Assembly: GCF_001189965.1 (NCBI RefSeq)
Contig: NZ_LFLU01000001.1
Coordinates: 1 to 64,000, forward strand
Length of the DNA stretch: 64,000 nucleotides
Source: Herbaspirillum rhizosphaerae
GTDB taxonomy: Bacteria; Pseudomonadota; Gammaproteobacteria; Burkholderiales; Burkholderiaceae_D
Direction of reading: 5' to 3'
The stretch's first letter is position 1. Every line of letters begins with the position of its first letter. The position numbers were made by a program, and so were the translations under genes. Below the pieces are notes generated by a model. It was not told the DNA's origin, made no database searches, and saw nothing but the letters and a program-made list of their open reading frames with translations. Of this stretch, positions 52,692 through 62,094 are shown piece by piece.

Positions 52692-53567
52692 TCACGACTG
52701 CTTCGGCTCGTTCTCGACTAGCGCAAAGAGCGCAATGATGGCATCGGCGACAGCACGGACGCGTGCAGTACGCCGGACATCTTCATGCAAGACTATCCAC
52801 AGTTTTCGTTTGACCGGGCAAGCCGGCGAGGCAATGCGGACCAGGCCGGAGGTGCGGCGCTCAAAATAATCCGGCAGGACGGCCACGCCTTCACCGGCAT
52901 TGGCCGCTTCGAACAGCACGCTGAGGTCGTTGCTGCGCAGCCGGTATCGCCGGTCTCCTTTGATGTCGTCGAGCCATTTTTGCTGCGGCGTATCCAGCAA
53001 TCCGTCGTTGTAGCCCAGGAATTCCCATGCGTCCGGCGACCGGTTCTTCAGATAACGGCGATGGGCGTACAAGCCGTAATTGATGGCCGCGACTGTTCGA
53101 ATCGCCAGACCCGGCGAGCTTGGCCGCTGGAATCTCAGGGCGATGTCGGCTTCCCGGCGCGTCAGGTCGACCAGGCGGGATTGCGCCAGCAGTTCGATCT
53201 CTATCTCCGGCAGGTGCCTGAGGGCTTTTTGCAGATGCGGCGCCAGCAGATACGTTGTGATCGCCGGCGGGGCCGATACGCGAACCACGCCTTGCAGGGC
53301 AACCGAGCCGGTCGTCGCGCGCATTAACGCGTGCATGTCCGCTTCCAGCTGGCGCGCATGGGGAACCATGCTTTCGCCGTCTGAAGTCAGCGCCCAGCCT
53401 TTCGGAAAACGATCGAAAAGCCGGACATTCAAGGCGCTTTCCAGCGTGTCGATGCGACGGGCGACGGTGGTGTGTTCCACGCCCAGTGCCCGCGCCGCGC
53501 CCGTGAGCGTAGCGGCGTCAACCAGCGCAAGAAAAAAACGGAAGTGGTCCCAGTCAGGCGATTTCAT
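52692..53567 (-). CDS. LysR-family transcriptional regulator
   Basis: This 291-residue LysR protein has the N-terminal winged helix (FRFFLALVDAATLTGAARAL, HTTVARRIDTLESALNVRLF) and a co-inducer domain (VRVSAPPAITTYLLAPHLQK, TRREADIALRF). The ATG at 53567 is the natural start (MKSPDWDHF); a longer in-frame reading is not supported. It is divergent from the lipocalin-like gene, with about 145 bases between, and probably regulates it or an unlinked target. Confidence 0.88.
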   Translation of the reverse strand: MKSPDWDHFRFFLALVDAATLTGAARALGVEHTTVARRIDTLESALNVRLFDRFPKGWALTSDGESMVPHARQLEADMHALMRATTGSVALQGVVRVSAPPAITTYLLAPHLQKALRHLPEIEIELLAQSRLVDLTRREADIALRFQRPSSPGLAIRTVAAINYGLYAHRRYLKNRSPDAWEFLGYNDGLLDTPQQKWLDDIKGDRRYRLRSNDLSVLFEAANAGEGVAVLPDYFERRTSGLVRIASPACPVKRKLWIVLHEDVRRTARVRAVADAIIALFALVENEPKQS

Positions 53568-53712
53568 CGTGCAATTATGCACTGATGATGTGCGACAGTC
53601 TCCAATTTCGCTCCGACAGGAAGATCGGTATCGTTGGCCGTCCTGCATGGCCGTCTCTCAAGACCAAGCTCATGCAGGGATGAAACCAACTTATCTTTCC
53701 GAGGAGTGCGAA

Positions 53713-54222
53713 GTGAAAACGAATATCAAACTCATGCTGGCCAGCGTCGCCGTCAGCCTGTATCCGCTCGGCGCCGTTGCCGGACAACTGATGGCGGCAG
53801 AGTTCGAGGGTGTCTGGTCCATGGCGTCCGCCTATGAAATCAAGGCCGACGGCACGCGCACCACCAACTATGGCGAGCATCCCGAGGGTTTGCTGATGAT
53901 CGACAAAAGCGGTCGCTATTCGCTGCAGATATTTCGGCCGGGTCGTCCGAAGTTTGCCACCGGCGACAAGACGCGCGGCACGCCGGAGGAATATCGCGAA
54001 GCGGTGCTGGGCTCCAGCACGCATACGGGCTGGATTGCCATCGACGCCGCCAGGCAACAACTGACGTTCAAGATTGAGGCGGCTTCCTATCCGAATTGGG
54101 AAGGCGCACAGCAAGTGCGGGACTATGTCTTCAAAGACGGTCTGCTTACTTATAGCGTGCCGGCCAGCGCTTCCGGCAACGGCACGGTCGCCTATTCAGT
54201 CTGGCGGCGCCTGCCGCGTTAG
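53713..54222 (+). CDS. exported lipocalin-like protein
   Basis: This 169-residue protein has a signal peptide (MLASVAVSLYPLGAVAG) and a lipocalin-like beta-barrel domain of the Lipocalin_5 kind: FEGVWSMASAYEIKADGTRT, GLLMIDKSGRYSLQIFRPGR, a central helix with GTPEEYREAVLG, and a final NGTVAYSVWRRL. The start is GTG 53713 with GAGGAG six bases upstream; the in-frame ATG at 53680 would bury the signal peptide. Ligand unknown. Confidence 0.75.
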   Translation: MKTNIKLMLASVAVSLYPLGAVAGQLMAAEFEGVWSMASAYEIKADGTRTTNYGEHPEGLLMIDKSGRYSLQIFRPGRPKFATGDKTRGTPEEYREAVLGSSTHTGWIAIDAARQQLTFKIEAASYPNWEGAQQVRDYVFKDGLLTYSVPASASGNGTVAYSVWRRLPR

Positions 54223-54340
54223 CTGCGATCCGGGCGGTTTTTTGCTGCCCGGCAGCGGCTATCAAGCAGCAGATGATGCGGCGTTGGTTCCGTGCAGCAA
54301 TCTAAGTCCTTGATTGTGTTGAAAAAAAGATACGCGAAAT

Positions 54341-54399
54341 CATTTTGTTATTCTTTTAACAAGTTATCTCGATATAATTGCACTATTGATAACAAAATG
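54341..54399 (+). promoter_or_regulatory. inverted repeat and -10 element upstream of bcsA
   Basis: CATTTTGTTAT (54341-54351) recurs inverted as ATAACAAAATG (54389-54399), an 11-base perfect match with a 37-base spacer. Between them is a perfect -10 hexamer TATAAT (54373-54378); the -35 is poor (TTCTTT, 16-base spacer). The arms would flank the RNA polymerase site, as for a looping or activating regulator. The surrounding DNA is unusually AT-rich for this genome. Confidence 0.5.
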
Positions 54400-54610
54400 T
54401 TTTAGATAAAAACAAACAATGCTTTATTTCAGTCTAGAAATAATTCATCCTAGTGCTCGGGGCAGGTAAGGGGAATAAGGGGGGAAACCTTCATTCGCCG
54501 TCAAACGCAGGGAGTCGAAAACTCCCCGGAATTTGCCCGGTACGCTGCCGCTTTGTCATGGATGGCGTGTTTCCAGATGTTCGGATTGTTTGTCACATCA
54601 CTCGTCAACG
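54400..54610 (+). other. long, potentially structured bcsA leader
   Basis: About 210 bases separate the predicted start of transcription from the bcsA ATG. The segment has a G-rich stretch (54459-54484), a hairpin GGGAGT-CGAAA-ACTCCC (54510-54526), and an outer pairing GGGCA (54460-54464) with TGCCC (54534-54538). No known riboswitch was matched. A role in post-transcriptional control of cellulose synthesis is possible. Confidence 0.4.
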
Positions 54611-56965
54611 ATGCCTGAGAACAAGATCGGAAACCTGAATGCTTTGAAGCGGCTCGGCGTATTCGCCGCCTGGGCCGTTGTGGTCGCCATCGTACTGGCG
54701 CTGGTTTCCGTGCGCGTCGACCTCTATGCGCAGTGCATTCTTGCCGGCGGCATCATCGTGCTGATGCAGGGCTTGCGCAAGTTCGGCTACGTCACGCGCT
54801 TCCGCGTGTTCTTCCTCATGTTGTCGGCGTTCCTGCTGCTGCGCTATATCTGGTGGCGCACCTTCTACACGTTGGGCTACAACGGACTGCCCGATTTCAT
54901 CTTCATGGTGCTGCTGTACGCGGCGGAAATTTACGGCGTCGTGATCGCGCTGCTGAGCTATTTCGTCAACGTGCATCCGCTGGACCGCGAGACGCTGCCG
55001 CTCGACATGAGCCCGGACAAGCTGCCGCACGTCGACGTGTTGATCCCGACCTATAACGAACCCACCGACCTGCTCGAAGTCACGCTGCGAGCGGCGCTCG
55101 ACATGCGCTATCCCGGATCGCATCTCAAGGTGTATCTGCTCGATGACGGCGGCACGCTGCAAAAACGCACGCAGGCTTCGCCCGAAAAAGCCGCCGAAGC
55201 GCGGCACCGCCATGAAGAGTTGCAGGCGCTGGCGGCGCGCCACGGCGGCATCTACCTGACGCGCGAAAAGAACCAGCACGCCAAGGCCGGCAACGTCAAC
55301 GAAGCGTTGGCGCATTGCCATGGCGACCTGGTGCTGATTCTTGACGCCGACCACGTGCCGACGGTGGACTTTCTCGAAAAGACGGTCGGCTTCTTCCAGC
55401 AGGACGAGAAGCTGTATCTGGTGCAGACGCCGCACTTTTTCATCAACCCTGATCCGGTGGAAAAGAATCTCAACATGTTCGGCCGCATGCCGCCCGAAAA
55501 CGAGATGTTCTACGCCGTCATCCAGCGCGGCCTGGATTTCTGGGACGGCGCCTACTTCTGCGGGTCGGCGGCAGTGCTGCGGCGCTCGCATCTGGATGAA
55601 GTCGGCGGCATCGGCGGCGTGTCGATCACCGAGGACGCCGAGACCGCCATGAAGCTGCATGCCTGCGGCTACCGCAGCGCCTATCTCAACGAGCCGCTGA
55701 TTTCGGGCTTGCAGCCGGAGACCTTCTCCAGCTTCATCGTGCAGCGGCTGCGCTGGGCGCAGGGCATGGTGCAGCTGTTCCTGCTCAAGAACGTGTTCCG
55801 CCTCAAGGGCCTGAGCATTCCACAAAAGCTGTGCTATTTCTCGAATACCTTTTACTGGTTCTTCAGCTATGCGCGCGTGATGCTGCTGCTGGCGCCGATG
55901 GCTTACCTGGTGTTCGGGCTACGCTTCTACAACGCCAATATTTCGGAGTTCTTCGCCTACGGCCTGCCGGCCATGCTGGGGGCGATTCTGACTTCCGATT
56001 ACCTGTTCGGGCGCTATCGCTGGACCCTGATCTCCGAGCTGTACGAGATGCTGCAATCCCTGTTTTCGCTGCAGGCGATCTTGCTGGTAATCCGCAGTCC
56101 GCGTGCGCCGAGTTTCAACGTGACGCCCAAGGGCGAACACATGGAAGAAGACACCATCTCGCAACTGGCGGGACCGTTCTATGTGGTGTACACGCTGGTG
56201 GTGGCGACGCTGATCATCGGCATCTGGAAATTCTTTCACGCCGACGAGCATCGCGACGTCATCCTGTCGGCCATCGGCTGGGACGTGCTCAACCTGATCA
56301 TTCTCAATGCCTGCATCGGCGTGCTGTACGAGCGCCGCCAGCGCCGCGCGACGCCGCGCGTGCCGACCGACATGGTGGGAGAGGTGGGCTTGAATGCGGA
56401 CGGCGCTATGCCGGCGATCACTGAAGCCGTCGCGCCGGAAGACCATTCCCTGATAGAGGAAAAACTGAGCGACCGCGTGCCGTGCCGGGTGATCGATATT
56501 TCCTCCGGCGGTGCGCAGCTGTCCTTCGACGCCGGACTAGCGCCGCGCATCCACAAGGAACTGAATTGCCTGCACGTCTTCAACCGTGCGCTCAATCACG
56601 ACAGCGCGGTGCCGATTGCGGTGCGCAATACCTTTCCTTCAGCAGACAGGAAATCGATTGTGGTGGGTGTGCAATTCATCGATCGCAGCGTCGCCGGTCT
56701 GTCGGAAACGGTGGCCCTGTCGTCAGGCGACAGCCGCCGCTGGGCCGACTATCGCGCGCATCGCAACCGCAGTCGCGGCATCGCCAGGAGCGTGCTGCTG
56801 ATCATCCAGCTCGGTACAGTGCATGCCGGCGGCCAATACGCTTTGTTTTTCAAGGGACTGGGCTCTTACGTGAAGCGCCGCCTGGTCGATCCTGTTGTGT
56901 CTTCTCGTTTCGTCGCATCTTTTCCCTACAAGATTAAAAAAATCTATGCCTACATCATCTCGTGA
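54611..56965 (+). CDS. bcsA: cellulose synthase catalytic subunit BcsA
   Basis: This 784-residue inner-membrane GT2 enzyme polymerises UDP-glucose into beta-1,4-glucan and threads it through the membrane. N-terminal helices precede the catalytic domain with DDG (about 178-180), DAD (245-247), TED (340-342) and QRLRW (378-382). After further helices the C-terminal PilZ domain has the c-di-GMP-binding RATPR (RxxxR, 579-583) and DISSGG (629-634). All residues needed for catalysis and c-di-GMP activation are present. Start ATG 54611 is favoured. The 3' end overlaps bcsB by 20 bases. Confidence 0.96.
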   Translation: MPENKIGNLNALKRLGVFAAWAVVVAIVLALVSVRVDLYAQCILAGGIIVLMQGLRKFGYVTRFRVFFLMLSAFLLLRYIWWRTFYTLGYNGLPDFIFMVLLYAAEIYGVVIALLSYFVNVHPLDRETLPLDMSPDKLPHVDVLIPTYNEPTDLLEVTLRAALDMRYPGSHLKVYLLDDGGTLQKRTQASPEKAAEARHRHEELQALAARHGGIYLTREKNQHAKAGNVNEALAHCHGDLVLILDADHVPTVDFLEKTVGFFQQDEKLYLVQTPHFFINPDPVEKNLNMFGRMPPENEMFYAVIQRGLDFWDGAYFCGSAAVLRRSHLDEVGGIGGVSITEDAETAMKLHACGYRSAYLNEPLISGLQPETFSSFIVQRLRWAQGMVQLFLLKNVFRLKGLSIPQKLCYFSNTFYWFFSYARVMLLLAPMAYLVFGLRFYNANISEFFAYGLPAMLGAILTSDYLFGRYRWTLISELYEMLQSLFSLQAILLVIRSPRAPSFNVTPKGEHMEEDTISQLAGPFYVVYTLVVATLIIGIWKFFHADEHRDVILSAIGWDVLNLIILNACIGVLYERRQRRATPRVPTDMVGEVGLNADGAMPAITEAVAPEDHSLIEEKLSDRVPCRVIDISSGGAQLSFDAGLAPRIHKELNCLHVFNRALNHDSAVPIAVRNTFPSADRKSIVVGVQFIDRSVAGLSETVALSSGDSRRWADYRAHRNRSRGIARSVLLIIQLGTVHAGGQYALFFKGLGSYVKRRLVDPVVSSRFVASFPYKIKKIYAYIIS

Positions 56966-59300
56966 ACTCGCTTTCCCCGGCAGCCGGATGAAGCTCGCCG
57001 CCATCGTCGCCGGTCTGTCGCTCATGTTCGGTTGGGCGCAGGCGCAACCGGTGTCTTCGCAGGCGCCGGTGAAAGCGCCTGCATCCGCCGTAGCAACACC
57101 TGCAACGCCTGCAGCGTCCGTCACCAAGGAAGCCCCCGGCAAGATCGTGCCGCTTTCCAATCTGAGCAGCCGCGTCGGACCGATCCGCCTGACGCGTGTG
57201 GAAAGCAGCGCCATGCTGAGCATTCCCGCCTCGCGCCGCGAGACCGTCAAGTCGGCTGTGCTGCATCTGGTGACGACCAATTCGATTTCCATCAACGACC
57301 GCTCGCAGCTGGTGGTGCGGGTCAACAACCGCACCGTCGCGCAATTGCAGTTGTCGGCCAGACAGCCGGAAATCACCGCCGACATTCGCCTGCCGGCCGA
57401 GCTGCTGCAACCTGGCTACAACCAGATGACTTTCCGCGTGGCGCAGCATAGCCAGGACAGTCAGTGCGAAGATCCGAATGCGCCGGAACTGTGGACCGAA
57501 ATCGACACCACGGCCTCGGTGCTGAAGCTGCAGACCGAGATGAAGCCGCTGACGCCGCAGACCTTGCAATTGTCCGATCTGAACGACATCTTCGATCCCA
57601 AGGTGCAGACGCTGCCAAAGATCAACATCGTCACCGCCGCCCATCCCGGCACCGATGCTGCGCTGAGTGCGGGCGGCATGCTGGCGCAAGGCATCGGCCT
57701 GAAGATGCGCTATCTGATGCCGGCCATCCGCCAGCTTGATGCGCAAGCGAGCAGCGGCGGCAACGGCGGTGGCGCCACGCCTGGCCTGGCATTGACCTCG
57801 CTGGCGGGCGCCGACAATCTGCTGGTGGGCACGGCGGCATCGCTCAAGCCTTTCCTCGATCCGAAGATCGCTGAACAGATCAAGGGCAGCTTCCTCGCGG
57901 TATATCCGATGCCGGACGGGCAGCACGTCATGCTGATCGTCTCCGGCCGCGACGACAAGGAAGTGCAGCGCGCGGCGGAAGTGTTCGCCTGGCAGCGTCT
58001 GGAGTTCCCGTCGCAGAGCCAGTGGAACATCGACAGCTTCACGCCGCCCAGGATGCCGGCCTATCTGCCGCAAGCCAACATCGCTGCGCAGGGCACCTAC
58101 AACTTCAAGCAACTCGGATTCAACACCGGCGCTTTCAGCGGCAATGCGCCGGCCGAAGTCAACGTCAACCTGCCGCCGGACGTCTATGCGCAGGAAGATG
58201 CGCAGATGGAGTTCCGTCTGAATTTCTCGCAGGGCGCGAAGATCAATTCGGAGTCGATGGTCAATCTGTATCTGAACGACGTATTCCAGCGTTCGATCAC
58301 GATCGATGAGCGTCAGGGCGGCTACTACGAAAACTATCGCCTGAGCCTGCCGCTGCGCAATTTCCGTCCGGGCGCCAATGTGCTGTCCTTCCGCCCGGTG
58401 GTGTTGCCGGACCGCCTGTGCTCGCAGACCGGTCCCCTGCTGATGACCCTGTTCGACAGTTCGTCGGTGAAGGTTCCCTACATCTATCGCTTCGCCGAAT
58501 TGCCCGACCTGGCGCGCTTCTCCAGCAACGCCTTTCCGTATGTGACGCAAAGCGACGGCAGTCATCTGAGCCTGCAAGTCGCGGACAAGGACAGCGCCAC
58601 CATCGGTGCGGCCTGGACCTTGCTCGCCAAGCTGGCGCAGAAACAGACCGTTCCGATGAGCGCCGCCCAAGTGACCTTCGGTGCGCCGGCGGCGGACCGC
58701 AGTGTGCTGGTGGTGGGCAATGCCGCTACGCTGCCGCGCGATGTGCTGGCCGATGCGCCGTGGAAGCTGGACGGCAATCTGACGTTCGCCGGCGCCTCGA
58801 TCCCGATGGCGACGCCGTCGCAGGAGTCGGGCTGGTTCCGCCAGCAGTTCCAGACCCTGGCCGGCACCAATCGCAGCAACACCGACGCCGATTACCTCAA
58901 CACGGTGGTCAGCGGCGACGCCAGGCTGGCGCATCAGTTGCTGGTGATGCAGTTCCGCTCGCAGAAACTGGGCGGCGCCACGACGACCGTATTCGCCTCG
59001 GCCAATCCGGCACAATTGCAAGAGGGCATGAGCCAGCTGGTGGCGTCGAACTACTGGAACAACATGGCCGGCGATGTGACGCTGCTGACGCTGGGCAAGC
59101 CGGACGTCGCGACCCAGCGTATCGGTGCGACCTATGAAGAAGGGCATATCGGCAAGGCCGAATATCTCGGCTACATCGGCTCCAAATATCCGTGGACGCT
59201 GTACGGCGTGAGCGTGGTTGCCCTGGCGATCCTGGCTTTGCTGTGCTGGCGTTTGCTGCGTGCGCATCTGCGTCGCCGCCGCAATCTCGACGGCGTATAA
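56946..59300 (+). CDS. bcsB: cellulose synthase periplasmic subunit BcsB
   Basis: This 784-residue protein has a signal peptide (MKLAAIVAGLSLMFGWAQA), a long periplasmic region with alternating carbohydrate-binding and flavodoxin-like domains (segments such as LTRVESSAMLSIPASRRETV and QSQWNIDSFTPPRMPAYLPQ), and a C-terminal membrane anchor (LYGVSVVALAILALLCWRLL) that contacts BcsA. It guides nascent glucan across the periplasm. Start: ATG 56946 overlaps bcsA; the in-frame ATG 56988 directly at the signal peptide is an equal candidate. Confidence 0.95.
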   Translation: MPTSSRELAFPGSRMKLAAIVAGLSLMFGWAQAQPVSSQAPVKAPASAVATPATPAASVTKEAPGKIVPLSNLSSRVGPIRLTRVESSAMLSIPASRRETVKSAVLHLVTTNSISINDRSQLVVRVNNRTVAQLQLSARQPEITADIRLPAELLQPGYNQMTFRVAQHSQDSQCEDPNAPELWTEIDTTASVLKLQTEMKPLTPQTLQLSDLNDIFDPKVQTLPKINIVTAAHPGTDAALSAGGMLAQGIGLKMRYLMPAIRQLDAQASSGGNGGGATPGLALTSLAGADNLLVGTAASLKPFLDPKIAEQIKGSFLAVYPMPDGQHVMLIVSGRDDKEVQRAAEVFAWQRLEFPSQSQWNIDSFTPPRMPAYLPQANIAAQGTYNFKQLGFNTGAFSGNAPAEVNVNLPPDVYAQEDAQMEFRLNFSQGAKINSESMVNLYLNDVFQRSITIDERQGGYYENYRLSLPLRNFRPGANVLSFRPVVLPDRLCSQTGPLLMTLFDSSSVKVPYIYRFAELPDLARFSSNAFPYVTQSDGSHLSLQVADKDSATIGAAWTLLAKLAQKQTVPMSAAQVTFGAPAADRSVLVVGNAATLPRDVLADAPWKLDGNLTFAGASIPMATPSQESGWFRQQFQTLAGTNRSNTDADYLNTVVSGDARLAHQLLVMQFRSQKLGGATTTVFASANPAQLQEGMSQLVASNYWNNMAGDVTLLTLGKPDVATQRIGATYEEGHIGKAEYLGYIGSKYPWTLYGVSVVALAILALLCWRLLRAHLRRRRNLDGV

Positions 59301-59313
59301 GGGAAGACGAGCG

Positions 59314-62094
59314 ATGCCGTTGAAGACGACTTCGGGCCGCTCCGCCGCAATCGTGCTGCTTGGCATGGGCGGCCTGATGCTGACGACGCCGGACAGCATG
59401 GCGCAGCAGGGCAATGTCGCCGCCGTTCAGCGCGCGCCGCAAAACCTTGTCCAGCAGCGCAGCGGCAGCGATGTCGTGGTCAGTCAGGGCAATGGCGCGC
59501 AGGTGCAGCGACGGACGCAACAGCAAGTACGGCAGGATGTGCAGCGACGCGAGCGCGATGCGCGATCGACGGCGCAGACCACGCGCCGGCAGGTGCAGCA
59601 AGCCCTGCAACGCGACGCGCAGGAACAGGCCAGGCCCGCCGCCGCGCCGGAAACCGCCAGCGGCGTCGACGACCGGCCCTTGTGGAACCTGTTGCGCGCC
59701 CGGCGCCTGATGCAGTTCGATCAGAACCTCGCTGCGCTGCGCAAACAACATCCCGACTGGACGCCGTCCGCTGCCTTGCTGGCGGAACGCGGCCGCCAGC
59801 AGCAGGATGCCGATATCGAGTCGGCGTTTTCCCGTGCGGATGCCGACGACATCGGACAGGCGCTGCAAAAATATCCCGAACAATTTTCCTGCGCCCGCAT
59901 CGATCGCTTGTGGCGCGCAGCGGAAGTACTGGCCCGGGCGGATCGCAAGGAACAGGCGCTGGCGCTGTACCGTTCCGTCTTCCCAGATTGCACGCCGGCC
60001 GCAAATCGCATCGTCACCCTGTACATGGCGCAGCAGAACCTGGGCGCGGACAGCGACGGCGTGACGCAATTGATTGCCGTCGAAGCGCAATCCGGCAAGC
60101 GGGACCCCGACAGCGACAGCAAATTCACCCGGCTGCAATACGACCGCGACCTGACACGCCTGGCCGCATTGGCGCCGGAGAGCGACGACGGCCTGCAACT
60201 GGCGCAACAGATGGCGCCGCAAATCGACGCTTATCGCGACAGTGCAGCGGCCACGCTGAGCGGCTGGATCATGCTGGCGCATCAGCGCAGCGAGGATGCC
60301 GAATCCTGGTTCCTGCGCGCACGCGACTGGTCGCCGAACAGCGTCGATGCGCAACTGGGTTTGCTGCAGATCCGTCTTGATAAAAAAGATCTTGCCGCTT
60401 CTGAAGCCATCCTGAAGCAAGTGCTGGTCGCCGCCGATCCGCGCGCCAAACCGCAGAGTGCGCGCTTGAGCATGTTGCGTGCCGATGCCCTGAATCAACA
60501 GAAGGATTTCGCCGCGAGCCTGCGCGCGCTGGATGATGCCGAACGGCTCGGTGCGAGCGCACAGCAGACTGCACAACTGCGGGGCTGGAATCTCTACGGC
60601 CTCGGCAAGTACGAACAATCGTCGGCGCTGTTCGCCGCGCAATACCGCAGCAAGCATGACGCCGCCAGCGCCGAAGGCTGGGCGCTCAGCGAAGGTGCAC
60701 GCGGCCGCCTGGTGGAATTGAGCAGCGCGCCGGAAGCGCAGGAGTCGCCGTTGCAGGACTACCTCACGGCGCTGCAAAGCCAGCAACTGTATTACCGCAA
60801 ACAATTTGTCGACGCCTACGTCTTGCAGCGCAAAACTGAACAAAGCGTGCAGCAACTGGAGAGCGGCAATCCCGCCATGGCAATCGATCTGAAGAAGAGT
60901 CTGCCGTCTTATCTGCCGCAGAATCTCAAGGGGATTGACGCGGCCTCGGTCACGAGCGGTTTCACTTTCTCGAATCACGCCGGCGCCGACGGTCAGGGAC
61001 ATCTGGAGACTTTCGCGCCATCGATACGCGGCGAGTGGATAGACGGCACGCGTCAATACAATCTGCGCTTCCGCAAGCTGATGCTGGATGCGGGAACGGT
61101 CGGCGCGCCACCGGTGGCGCAGGCGATCGGCGTGCCGGCGAACTATCGTGCGTCAGGTAAGGTCAGCGCACAGGATCTGTGGTTCGCTATCGATGACAGC
61201 ATCTGGCTGACCAGCCTCGGTCGCCTGAGCTGGCAGGCGGCGCTGGGCGCGACGGATGGCGGCGCAGGCGGCACCGATGTGCACGGCCAGTTCAGCATCG
61301 CGCAGCAAACCGCATGGGGCAGCTGGTCAACTTACGCCGGCAGCAATCCGGTGCGCGACTCCTTGTTGTCATGGCGCGGCATGCGCTTGCCCGGCAGCGA
61401 TCAGTGGTGGGGCGACGTGCGTCGCAACGCCATCGGCGCGCGCGCCTTGTGGCAGGCGACGCCGGATTGGAGCATCTCGGCCGGCGCCGAGCTGGCGCAG
61501 TTCAACGGCCGCAATGTGCAGAACAACAAGGCGGCGTCGCTCGACCTCGGCGCGGGCTACAACCTCAAGTGGCAAGGCTTCGACTACTTCAATGTCGGCC
61601 CGGCGCTGCATTACCTGCACTACGACAATAACCAGAACCACTACGACTGGGGGCTGGGCGGCTACTATAGCCCGCAGCGTTCAGTCAGCGCGGGTATCGC
61701 CTCGCAGTTCCTGACGCTGGAAGGACGCGATCGCCAATGGTCGGGCAATCTGGAACTCGGCTGGAACAGTTCGAGCGAATCGGCCTCATCGTGTTTGCCG
61801 CTTGCCTTGTCCACACCGTATGCGTCCGTCAACCGCAGCGCCATCAATTGCGGCTACAGCGGCAGCAGCGACAGCGGCATGTACGCACATCTGCAGCTGG
61901 CCGTGGTAAAACAGATCGGGACGCGCTGGCAGATCGGCGCACAGGGCGATCTCAACGTGACGCCGGGGCGCGATCGCCAATACGCGGCGATGCTGTTCCT
62001 GCGTTATTTCTTCTCGGATCGAGGCGCCGTGTTCAGCCGCGACTTGCCGAAGAACACGCGCGACTTTTACGGGCAACTGGATGACGGACGGTAA
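59314..62094 (+). CDS. bcsC: cellulose secretion outer-membrane protein BcsC
   Basis: This 926-residue protein has a signal peptide, then a Gln/Arg-rich segment (about 30-105, such as QQVRQDVQRRERDARSTAQT), TPR-like helical repeats (about 105-530) and a C-terminal BcsC-type beta-barrel domain (about 535-926) ending with an aromatic-rich strand and FYGQLDDGR. It exports cellulose across the outer membrane. It is shorter than the E. coli protein (about 1157), with fewer TPRs. AAGGGAAGA precedes the ATG, 13 bases after bcsB. The order bcsA-B-C-Z differs from the enteric bcsA-B-Z-C. Confidence 0.93.
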   Translation: MPLKTTSGRSAAIVLLGMGGLMLTTPDSMAQQGNVAAVQRAPQNLVQQRSGSDVVVSQGNGAQVQRRTQQQVRQDVQRRERDARSTAQTTRRQVQQALQRDAQEQARPAAAPETASGVDDRPLWNLLRARRLMQFDQNLAALRKQHPDWTPSAALLAERGRQQQDADIESAFSRADADDIGQALQKYPEQFSCARIDRLWRAAEVLARADRKEQALALYRSVFPDCTPAANRIVTLYMAQQNLGADSDGVTQLIAVEAQSGKRDPDSDSKFTRLQYDRDLTRLAALAPESDDGLQLAQQMAPQIDAYRDSAAATLSGWIMLAHQRSEDAESWFLRARDWSPNSVDAQLGLLQIRLDKKDLAASEAILKQVLVAADPRAKPQSARLSMLRADALNQQKDFAASLRALDDAERLGASAQQTAQLRGWNLYGLGKYEQSSALFAAQYRSKHDAASAEGWALSEGARGRLVELSSAPEAQESPLQDYLTALQSQQLYYRKQFVDAYVLQRKTEQSVQQLESGNPAMAIDLKKSLPSYLPQNLKGIDAASVTSGFTFSNHAGADGQGHLETFAPSIRGEWIDGTRQYNLRFRKLMLDAGTVGAPPVAQAIGVPANYRASGKVSAQDLWFAIDDSIWLTSLGRLSWQAALGATDGGAGGTDVHGQFSIAQQTAWGSWSTYAGSNPVRDSLLSWRGMRLPGSDQWWGDVRRNAIGARALWQATPDWSISAGAELAQFNGRNVQNNKAASLDLGAGYNLKWQGFDYFNVGPALHYLHYDNNQNHYDWGLGGYYSPQRSVSAGIASQFLTLEGRDRQWSGNLELGWNSSSESASSCLPLALSTPYASVNRSAINCGYSGSSDSGMYAHLQLAVVKQIGTRWQIGAQGDLNVTPGRDRQYAAMLFLRYFFSDRGAVFSRDLPKNTRDFYGQLDDGR

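Noticed and set aside
54459-54545. Possible c-di-GMP (GEMM) riboswitch in the bcsA leader
   Set aside because: GGGGAAACC recalls part of the GEMM-I core, but the conserved GACGCAAAGCC segment and the tetraloop-receptor helix are not found. Kept only as an unidentified structured leader.
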